NCBI GenBank assembly: GCA_036735545.1
Contig: DAINOD010000033.1
Coordinates: forward strand, 1-29,090
Reading direction: 5' to 3'
DNA: 29,090 nucleotides
Source: Rubrimonas sp036735545
GTDB lineage: Bacteria > Pseudomonadota > Alphaproteobacteria > Rhodobacterales > Rhodobacteraceae
Shown here: positions 19,341 through 25,781 of the stretch, piece after piece
Layout: every line of letters begins with the position of its first letter
How positions within the stretch are numbered: position 1 is the first letter of the stretch
Notes under the pieces: model-generated
The model's database searches: none
Seen by the model: the letters and a program-made list of their open reading frames with translations, nothing else
Told to the model about the DNA's origin: nothing
Position numbers and translations under genes: made by a program

Positions 19341-20663
19341 ATGAGCTTCGACGACGAGAGCGTGGGCGGGCGTGCCGACGATGACCTGCGCCACAACCCG
19401 GCGGCCGCGCGCGGCCTGCGCAACGCGCGCGAGATCGAGGGGCATCTGGGCTGGCTCGACACCATCACGCCGCTGGCGCTGGGCGTCCTGGCGGCGGCCT
19501 CGGGCGTCTACACCTATCTCGGCGTCAGCGGCCTGCTGGAAGGGCAGGGGGCGTTGACCTTCTTCGCCGCGGTGGCCTACTCGCTCGCGGTCAGCGTCGG
19601 CATCTTCGTGTTCTGGTCCTACGTGATGCGCATCCTGCCGGCGATGACCCATGCCGGCGGCATGATCGGCTTGGGTTTCGCGACAATCCTCGGCTCGCTG
19701 GCGATCGTGGCGATGTCGAGTTGGCTGAACGCGGCGGCCTTGGCCGGCTCGGCGGCGGTCGAACAGCACCTGGCGCGGACCGTGCAGGGCTACCAGGCGG
19801 CGCTGGAGCGGGCCCACGCCAACGCCGTCGCGGGCCAGGCGCTCGGGCGCGACGTGGCGCGGGTGCAGGCGGTGTTCGAGGATCTGTCGCAGCGCGAGAG
19901 CGAGGGGTCGCTGTCGGGGATCGGCGGCCGCGGCGCCGTCTATCGTCTGCTGAGCCAGAAGTCGGGAGAACTGGCGGGGCTGGAGGCGCAGATCGCGGCG
20001 CAGGCCGATCCCATCGAGCGGGGGTTCGAGCGCGGCAACGCGATCCTCGACCGGATGCGCGGGCTGACGGCGGAGACCGGGCCGGTCAAGCTGCGCTCGG
20101 TCGCCTTCGCGGAGCAGAGCGTCAGGCTGGCGGGCGTCATCACCCAGTTGCGCCAGCTTTCGGTGGCGCCGCTGGTCCAGCGGGCGGCCGAGGATCTGCG
20201 CGCGTCGGTGGTGCTGCCCGAGATCGACGGACGGGGCGCGACGGTCAGGGCGGCGCAGACGGCCACCATCGACAGCGCGCTGCGGGCGCTGGATCAACGC
20301 GCGCAGGGTCTCTGGGACGCCGCGGCGGCGGTGCTGTCGTTGCCGGAGCCGGTGGAGACGACCTACGTGCAGTTGAGCAGCGCCGATGCGGTGATCCGCT
20401 ACGCGGCCGATTTCGCGCCGGCCTGGGCCGGAGCCATCGCCATCGACCTCATGCCCCTTGTGCTGGTGTTCATCGTGGCGGTCAGCCAGGCGGCTATCCG
20501 GCGCGGACGGGGCGATCTTGCCTATGAGCGCTCGCTGTCGGTCAGCGATCTTCAGGCGGCGCTCGCGGCCATGCGCAGCCTGGAAGGTTCGCGCGGCGCG
20601 CGCCAGCCGGGCGAGCCGTCCGTTCGGACAGAACGGAAGCCGGCGGTTCGGGCGGCTGAATGA
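19341..20663 (+). CDS. Uncharacterised membrane protein with a long helical soluble domain
   Basis: A 440-residue protein of unknown function. Three hydrophobic helices lie near the N-terminus (about residues 42-68, 70-98, 102-130) and one near the C-terminus (about 350-380, FAPAWAGAIAIDLMPLVLVF). Between them are about 220 residues rich in Ala, Gln, Glu and Arg with long predicted helices, possibly coiled coil (for example AVEQHLARTVQGYQAALERA). This resembles membrane-anchored scaffold or sensor designs, but no domain is recognised. The ATG at 19341 has an AAGGAG site 6 bases upstream, which decides the start. It overlaps the following ClpP-fold gene by 4 bases (ATGA), so the two form an operon and probably one complex. 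Confidence 0.8.
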   Translation: MSFDDESVGGRADDDLRHNPAAARGLRNAREIEGHLGWLDTITPLALGVLAAASGVYTYLGVSGLLEGQGALTFFAAVAYSLAVSVGIFVFWSYVMRILPAMTHAGGMIGLGFATILGSLAIVAMSSWLNAAALAGSAAVEQHLARTVQGYQAALERAHANAVAGQALGRDVARVQAVFEDLSQRESEGSLSGIGGRGAVYRLLSQKSGELAGLEAQIAAQADPIERGFERGNAILDRMRGLTAETGPVKLRSVAFAEQSVRLAGVITQLRQLSVAPLVQRAAEDLRASVVLPEIDGRGATVRAAQTATIDSALRALDQRAQGLWDAAAAVLSLPEPVETTYVQLSSADAVIRYAADFAPAWAGAIAIDLMPLVLVFIVAVSQAAIRRGRGDLAYERSLSVSDLQAALAAMRSLEGSRGARQPGEPSVRTERKPAVRAAE

Positions 20664-21505
20664 CGCGCTCGCAAGAGGCGCCGTCACAAGGCGCGGGCGA
20701 CAGGATCGAGCGCTGGAGCGCGCGCCAGGTCGACCGACTGAAGGGGCTGCGGACACGCGCCGTGCTTCGCGGCCTGCTGATCGCGCAGTTCGGGCTTGCC
20801 GCGGCGTTGGTCTGGACGGACGTGACCGGTCGAAACCTGCTCGGCCCAGACCTGCCCATCACGTCGACGCCGACGACGCCCTTCGGACCCGGCGATCAGA
20901 CCCGGCCGCATGACCTGACGCGGGTGCCGACCCGCCCAGGCGCGGGCGCTCCGCGTGCGCCGATGCCCGCAAGCGGCGACGGGCTGGCGTTCGCGACGGT
21001 CGAGATCCCCGGCGCGGGGCCTGCGCTCTACCTGCGTGGCGCCATCCTGCCTGGCGACGATGCGCGCTTCGAGCGATGGCTCGACGAAATGCCCGAGCCG
21101 CCTGCCCGGGTGGCCCTGCACAGCCCCGGCGGGGCGGTCACGACTGCGCTGGCCATCGGCCGGTCGATCCGCATGCGGGAAATCGAGACCCATGTGCTTG
21201 CGGAAGACGCCTGCATCTCGGCCTGCCCGTTCCTGCTGGCTGGCGGGGTCGAGCGGATAGTTCACAGGGAGGCCTGGGTGGGACTCCACCAGGCGGCCTT
21301 CGTGGAGACGGCGACGCTCAGCGCGCGCGACGCCGTACGGCAGCTGCAGGTGTTGAAGGCCGATGTCCTGGACTACTGGTCGGAGATGAATATCGACCCG
21401 GCGATCGAGGTCGTCGCGATGCGCATTCCGCCGGAGCAGGCGTATTTCCTGTTGCCGGAGGAGTTGACGCACTTCCGCCTGTCGACCCGGATGGTGGGGC
21501 AGTGA
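20660..21505 (+). CDS. Membrane-anchored ClpP/crotonase-fold protein
   Basis: A 281-residue protein with one N-terminal membrane helix (about 34-54), a Pro/Thr-rich linker (60-105), and a C-terminal domain of the ClpP/SppA fold. Visible motifs are HSPGG (154-158) for the oxyanion-hole loop, the nucleophile region ACISACPFLLAGG with S187 between two cysteines, and VGLHQ with H210. This pattern (C-x-S-x-C ... AGG ... R ... GLHQ) is characteristic of predicted periplasmic proteins grouped with Clp-protease-like folds (COG3904-type). It may be a periplasmic serine protease or a non-catalytic relative. Translation is coupled to the upstream membrane protein by an ATGA overlap. A link to the dehalogenase cluster is not evident. 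Confidence 0.8.
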   Translation: MTRSQEAPSQGAGDRIERWSARQVDRLKGLRTRAVLRGLLIAQFGLAAALVWTDVTGRNLLGPDLPITSTPTTPFGPGDQTRPHDLTRVPTRPGAGAPRAPMPASGDGLAFATVEIPGAGPALYLRGAILPGDDARFERWLDEMPEPPARVALHSPGGAVTTALAIGRSIRMREIETHVLAEDACISACPFLLAGGVERIVHREAWVGLHQAAFVETATLSARDAVRQLQVLKADVLDYWSEMNIDPAIEVVAMRIPPEQAYFLLPEELTHFRLSTRMVGQ

Positions 21506-22061
21506 CAGATACGGGCGTGGTGGCGGCGCGGATCGTTGATCGTCGGGTTGGCGGGTTGAAGACGCAAACGGCGGCGCTTGTCGGCAGGTCCTTGCGGAGC
21601 GAGGTCGATCCGGACGCGGCGCGGCCTCACGTCGCCAGCCGGTGGCTGGAAGGGCGGGCGGCCTCGACACCGGTCATTCGCGAAGCCCCCCGCCGGGAGC
21701 GGCAGCAACGCCGAAGCCTTGTGAGGGATCGACGACTGCGACACCGCCGGCCGCCAGGAGCGCTGCTCAATGGATGGGCGACGGCGCGGCGGTCCGACGG
21801 CTCATGGGCTATCGTGCGGCGCGACGATCAGGATGCGAGAGGCCGTGGCGCTGGGTCCGCGCCGCCTCCCACGGCGAGGCCCGGCGATGGAGCATCTCGC
21901 CGGATGCAAGGGCGACGTTCGGCGATGCGCCGTGAACCCCCGGGTTCTCGACCGTCTCCCGCCGCCAGCTCGCCGAAGCGCCAGGTCGCGCGCTCCGGCG
22001 CCAGCGAGGGCGCTGCGCGCCGCGCGGCGGACAGCGGCGCGACGCCGCCAATCTCGCTCTG
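21506..22061. other. Gene-free stretch between convergent operons
   Basis: About 556 bases between the stop of the ClpP-fold gene and the stop of the dioxygenase beta subunit. Open frames exist on both strands but are Arg/Ala-rich shadows without family resemblance. The final 100 bases are dense in GCGC inverted repeats that could act as a terminator for the minus-strand dioxygenase operon. Nothing else can be supported. Confidence 0.5.
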
Positions 22062-22613
22062 CTACAGCAGGACGGCGATGCCGCGGTGCTCGGCCGCGCT
22101 GTCGATCAAATCGACGCGCTTGAGCGCGATGGCGAAGCTGTCGCCGCGCCGCACCAGTTCGTGCCGGACGCAGGCGTGGTATTCGCGGAGACGGTTCACC
22201 CTGTGCTCGGCGATCAGCTGCATCGACCGCGCGACATAGCCGCGCTCGGCCCGCTCGACGGTCACGCCGGTGATGAAGTGCATCAGCCGCGAGTTCGGCG
22301 TCTGGGCGTGAAACCAGGCGTGGCGCACCCGCTTGATGCGTGTCTCCAGAAGGCGGCGGTCGTCGAAGATCAGCGAGACGGTGTCGAACCCGTTCTCCTG
22401 CTCGCGCGTCAGCGGCAGCCAGTAGAAGCAGCGCGGGGCGAACAGCGCCAGCCAGTCCTCGAAGCGGTCGTCGTCGAGCAGTTGCGCCTCGCGCAGCAGA
22501 TAGTCCTGCACGGCGAGGCGCTCGGCGGGATCGGCGGCGCCGAGCACGGCGCCGACATCCTCCGCCTCGCGGACCGGCGGAGCGATCTCGGCCGGGGCGA
22601 CGTCATGCGGCAT
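22062..22613 (-). CDS. Aromatic-ring-hydroxylating dioxygenase, beta (small) subunit
   Basis: A 183-residue structural subunit with the SnoaL/NTF2-like fold used by ring-hydroxylating dioxygenase small subunits. The N-terminal region has VQDYLLREAQLLDDDRFEDWLALF, the family opening in which the subunit packs against the alpha trimer. Then come FYWLPLTREQ, IFDDRRLLETRIKRV, HAWFHAQTPNSRLMHFITGV, and VRHELVRRGDSFAIALKRVDLI near the end, all typical. The ATG at 22611-22613 (MPHDVAP) is chosen; it overlaps the alpha-subunit end by 11 bases and has GGAGA upstream. It is not catalytic itself. No ferredoxin or reductase gene follows it in this window. Confidence 0.9.
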   Translation of the reverse strand: MPHDVAPAEIAPPVREAEDVGAVLGAADPAERLAVQDYLLREAQLLDDDRFEDWLALFAPRCFYWLPLTREQENGFDTVSLIFDDRRLLETRIKRVRHAWFHAQTPNSRLMHFITGVTVERAERGYVARSMQLIAEHRVNRLREYHACVRHELVRRGDSFAIALKRVDLIDSAAEHRGIAVLL

Positions 22614-23964
22614 CGCGGGTCTCCGCCGGCTGACGCGCCGCATCGCCGCTCTCGTCGGTAAGATAGGAGAGCCAGGTCTCCATCTGGCGTCGCAGGTGGA
22701 TCTCGCTGGTGCCCGAGGCGCCGCGCTCGAAGCCGTCCGGCAGGGGCGGTCGGTCGCGGCCCAGACCTCGGCTGTAGTCGAGCCACTCGACGTCGGTGTT
22801 CACCCCTTCCTGCATCCGCTCATAGACTTCGAGGTCATCGGTCAGCACACAGGAGCCGACGCCGTTGACGATGTTGGCGAAGGCGACCGAGGCGCGGAAC
22901 ATCTCCTCCGGCGCGCCCTTAAGGCGAAACACGTAGGTGTTGACCACCGTCTTGTTCACCGACAGCGGCACGACGATGCGGAGCTGGCCGAACTGGCTCA
23001 TGAAGCTGAGGTTGGGGTAGACGATGGTGTTGAAGCGGCTGACGCGCAGCACCTCCTGCGCCCGCTCGGCCCCGAGCCGCGCCTCCAGCCGCGCGCGGTA
23101 TTCGCGGTGGACGGGGTCCTGCGACTTCTTCAGCAGCGTCTCGTCGTCATGGTAGTCGCCCATGAAGGCGTGGCCGTGCGGGGCCGACAAAAGTCCGATC
23201 TGCTCCCACACCTCAGCCGGCGCGCCGTTCTGGCGCATCTGGCGCAGGCCGATCTCGCCGGCGACGGTGGCGTGGGCGGCGTCGTCCTGCGCCTTCGAGG
23301 CCGAGACCGAGGAGGCGTGGACGAAGCGGGGATGGATGGTGTCGAGGTGGTTCTCGATCACGAACTTCCAGTTGCCTTCGTAGACGTGCCGCCCGACCCC
23401 GCCCGCCACTTCGACCGCGCCGTCGGGCGCGCGATCGACCAGATCGTCGAGCGAAGTCGCGATCGGCCCGAGGAACTCCTCCAGCGAGGGGCCCTGCGCG
23501 CTGAGACTGGCGAAGATGAAACCGCGGTAGAGCGCGACCCGCGCCACCTTTCGCAGCGACAGCCGCGCCATGTCGCGCCGCCAGGTCTCGTCGTAACCCT
23601 CCGGGACGGGCACCGACTTGAGCGCGCCGTCGGTGGCGAACTGCCAGCCGTGGTAGGGGCAGACGAAGGTGGTCGCGCGACCCTCGTCCAGCGCGCATAT
23701 GGTGGAGCCGCGGTGGGTGCAGCGATTGTAGAGCACATGAATAGCGCCGTCGTCGCCGCGGCTGACGATCACCCGCTCACGACCCATGCGAGAGGTGAAA
23801 TAGTCGCCGGGCGTCGGCGCCTGGCTCTCATGCCCGAGCAGGAGCCATGCGCGTCCGAAGATGCGATCCATCTCCAGATCGAAAAGCTCGGCGTCCGCGT
23901 AGACCGCCCGATGGACCCGGTCCGGCCGCACCAGCGCCGAGATGGCATCCGTCGTCCACGGCAT
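22603..23964 (-). CDS. Aromatic-ring-hydroxylating dioxygenase, alpha subunit (Rieske, mononuclear iron)
   Basis: A 453-residue catalytic subunit that inserts both atoms of O2 into an aromatic ring. The Rieske [2Fe-2S] site is C82-X-H84-X17-C102-X2-H105 (RCTHRGS ... VCPYHGWQF). The catalytic iron site follows the normal D-X2-H-X4-H pattern: D208, H211, H216 in ENHLDTIHPRFVH. A third acidic ligand is D376 or D377 in VLTDDLEVYERMQ. This layout, with a beta subunit directly downstream, fits the benzoate/anthranilate/phthalate-like group, but the substrate cannot be assigned. The ATG at 23962-23964 has GGAGG upstream. Its own promoter and palindromic operator lie between it and the hydrolase gene. 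The electron-transfer partners are not encoded nearby. Confidence 0.92.
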   Translation of the reverse strand: MPWTTDAISALVRPDRVHRAVYADAELFDLEMDRIFGRAWLLLGHESQAPTPGDYFTSRMGRERVIVSRGDDGAIHVLYNRCTHRGSTICALDEGRATTFVCPYHGWQFATDGALKSVPVPEGYDETWRRDMARLSLRKVARVALYRGFIFASLSAQGPSLEEFLGPIATSLDDLVDRAPDGAVEVAGGVGRHVYEGNWKFVIENHLDTIHPRFVHASSVSASKAQDDAAHATVAGEIGLRQMRQNGAPAEVWEQIGLLSAPHGHAFMGDYHDDETLLKKSQDPVHREYRARLEARLGAERAQEVLRVSRFNTIVYPNLSFMSQFGQLRIVVPLSVNKTVVNTYVFRLKGAPEEMFRASVAFANIVNGVGSCVLTDDLEVYERMQEGVNTDVEWLDYSRGLGRDRPPLPDGFERGASGTSEIHLRRQMETWLSYLTDESGDAARQPAETRDAA

Positions 23965-23979
23965 GACTCACCTCCGTTG

Positions 23980-24022
23980 ATGTTTCACATCTAAAACATA
24001 TCCCCGCGACCGGGCTTTGCAA
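23980..24022 (-). promoter_or_regulatory. Promoter and palindromic operator of the dioxygenase operon
   Basis: On the minus strand TTGCAA (24022-24017), 16 bases, TATGTT (24000-23995) gives a plausible promoter (four of six matches in each box). A perfect inverted repeat ATGTTT (23980-23985) / AAACAT (23994-23999), 8 bases apart, overlaps the -10 box and the start region. Its size and symmetry fit a MarR-type dimer operator. The MarR gene at 25166 is the natural candidate, but this is inference. Confidence 0.6.
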
Positions 24023-24041
24023 TCCGTAATGCGACCGGGGC

Positions 24042-24929
24042 TCAAGGATGCATGAAGTTGCGCGCTGCGCGCGCGATGGGCCCTTCCGGCGCCGCGAAAC
24101 GGTCGTAGATGGAGAAGTGGTCTAGCCCGGGCAGGACCTCGGCGCCGACGCGCCCGCCGGCTTCGCGCAGCGCCGAAGCGTAGAGCGCGCACTGGCGGCG
24201 GAACTCGTCGAGGTCGCCTTCCGCGCAGAACAGCGCCGCGGGCGGCGGCGCCGCGGGGGCGCCCTCCACGGGGCTCAGCGCCGCGGCTTCGGCTGGCGTG
24301 AGGTTCAGGTAGGCGTTGCGGGCGCTCGCGCGGACCGGGTGCAGGTCGTAGACGCCGCTGACCAGCACGAGGCTCGACACCCGCAGGCCGTCGTCGGGCG
24401 TCCGGCGGTCGATCAGCGTCGCGGCGAGATGCGCCCCGGACGAGTGACCGGAGACATGCACCGCCCCGGCCGCCCAGCCGAAGTGCGCCGCGTTGGCCAT
24501 CACCCAAAGCGCCGCGCGGCGGACCTGGCCGACGATCGCAGGCAGCCGCGCCGCCGGCGCCGGGGAGAAGTCGGCCACGACGACGTGGGCCCCGTCGAGC
24601 CCCAGGGCGGGCGCGAGCAGGCTGGAGTCCTCCTTGGCGCCGAGCCGCCACGCGCCGCCGTGCAGGTGCAGGTGCGCCGGCGCGCCGGGGCGACCGGGAA
24701 AGACATGCAGCGTCTCGTCGGGCCCTGCGCCGTAGGCGCGGGTCAGGGGCGGTGTCGCTGCGCGCGCGCGCGCGCTGCGCTCGGCCCAGACCGCCATGCG
24801 CGCCGGAGCGTCCGGCACACGCGTGCGCTGGTCGTACTGCGCGTCCAGTTCGTCCTGCGCATAGGCCCGCCACGACCAGCGGTCCGCTGCGCCGTCGTGC
24901 GGGACGGCCCCTTCCGGTCCCGGGTTCAT
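24042..24929 (-). CDS. Alpha/beta hydrolase, kynurenine-formamidase-like
   Basis: A 295-residue alpha/beta-hydrolase-fold enzyme. The N-terminal DELDAQYDQRTRVPD stretch and HLHGGAW (oxyanion hole H90-G91-G92) resemble the arylformamidase/esterase group. The nucleophile elbow is GHSSG with S163, the acid probably D239 or D241 in AEGDLDEF, and the histidine H271 in GLDHFSIYDRF. It would cleave an ester or amide, for example a substrate or intermediate of the aromatic pathway, but specificity is not readable. The ATG at 24929 (MNPGPEG) is preferred; a GTG at 24977 would add 16 residues, and neither has a strong ribosome site. It lies 77 bases upstream of the dioxygenase alpha gene on the same strand and is divergent from the second marR. 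Confidence 0.82.
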   Translation of the reverse strand: MNPGPEGAVPHDGAADRWSWRAYAQDELDAQYDQRTRVPDAPARMAVWAERSARARAATPPLTRAYGAGPDETLHVFPGRPGAPAHLHLHGGAWRLGAKEDSSLLAPALGLDGAHVVVADFSPAPAARLPAIVGQVRRAALWVMANAAHFGWAAGAVHVSGHSSGAHLAATLIDRRTPDDGLRVSSLVLVSGVYDLHPVRASARNAYLNLTPAEAAALSPVEGAPAAPPPAALFCAEGDLDEFRRQCALYASALREAGGRVGAEVLPGLDHFSIYDRFAAPEGPIARAARNFMHP

Positions 24930-25165
24930 CGCGGCGCGCGAGCAGACTGCCGGCAGGCTGCGGCTGTCGCCTCGCACGACGGCGCCGCGAAGCTTCTGGG
25001 GAGCAGGTCCAGCCCATGTTGAAGGCGCGACAGACTGGACGAATGGCGGCAGGCTGTGATCATAGAGGCGATGATGGCGTGGTTGCGCAGGCCTATCAAT
25101 GCGGGGCCGCCCTGAAAAGCGCCGGCGCCCCGCAACGCGGCGGCCTGAGGAGCGGGGATCGAAGG

Positions 25166-25684
25166 ATGCGTCCTGACAGGCCCGCCCGGCCCGCCGACAC
25201 CGACCCGCGCGCGAAGGCGGGGAACGAAGCCGACCGCCGCCGCCTGCGGCTCTGGCTGCGCATGTTGAAATCGACCCGTCGGATCGAGAACGTCTTGCGG
25301 GAGCGGCTGCGACTGAGCTTCGCCGCCACGCTGCCGAGGTTCGATGTCCTCGCCGCGCTGGAGCGGCGACCGGACGGGCTGAAGATGAGCGAACTGTCGC
25401 AGATGCTCATGGTTTCGAACGGCAACGTGACCGGCATCGTGGACCGGCTCGAGGTCGAGGGGCTCGTGCTGCGCCTTTCCGTGTCTGGCGATCGCCGGGC
25501 GACGCGCGTGCGGCTCTCCGAGGAGGGCCGGCTGCGTTTCGCCGAGATGGCGGCGGAGCACGCGAAGTGGATCGAGGAACTGACGGCGGGGCTCAACGAC
25601 GACGAGGTGGACCAGACGGCCTCGCTCCTGGCCAAGCTGGCGGCCGCCCCGCCGCGCCGCGCAGTGCGGATGGCGAAGAACTGA
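25166..25684 (+). CDS. MarR-family transcriptional regulator (second)
   Basis: A 172-residue winged-helix regulator. After an Arg/Asp-rich N-terminus comes RLRLWLRMLKSTRRIENVLR, then ATLPRFDVLAALERRPDGLKM, the helix-turn-helix SELSQMLMVSNGNVTGIVDRL, and the wing VSGDRRATRVRLSEEG. This sequence type is common beside ring-cleavage and dioxygenase genes. The ATG at 25166 (MRPDRPAR) is chosen; the frame is open far upstream, but that part is shadow of the divergent hydrolase. The 236-base gap to the hydrolase contains a weak CTGTGATCATAG palindrome (near 25054) and no ATGTTT-type site, so autoregulation is not evident. It probably represses the dioxygenase/hydrolase operon. Confidence 0.88.
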   Translation: MRPDRPARPADTDPRAKAGNEADRRRLRLWLRMLKSTRRIENVLRERLRLSFAATLPRFDVLAALERRPDGLKMSELSQMLMVSNGNVTGIVDRLEVEGLVLRLSVSGDRRATRVRLSEEGRLRFAEMAAEHAKWIEELTAGLNDDEVDQTASLLAKLAAAPPRRAVRMAKN

Positions 25685-25730
25685 GACGAACGGCGCCTAC
25701 CCCGAAACGCGACGCCCTCAACTTCGCGAT

Positions 25731-25757
25731 GGTCCCCCCGAGGCGAGCGGGGGAACC
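25731..25757. terminator. Hairpin between convergent genes, candidate bidirectional terminator
   Basis: CCCCCG (25735-25740) pairs with CGGGGG (25748-25753) over a 7-base loop, extended after one mismatch by GGT/ACC (25731-25733 and 25755-25757). It lies between the stop of the second marR and the stop of the VPLPA-type gene, where a shared terminator is expected. No long T-run is present. Confidence 0.5.
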
Positions 25758-25781
25758 CGCACGCCGCCGCCGCGTCACGTG

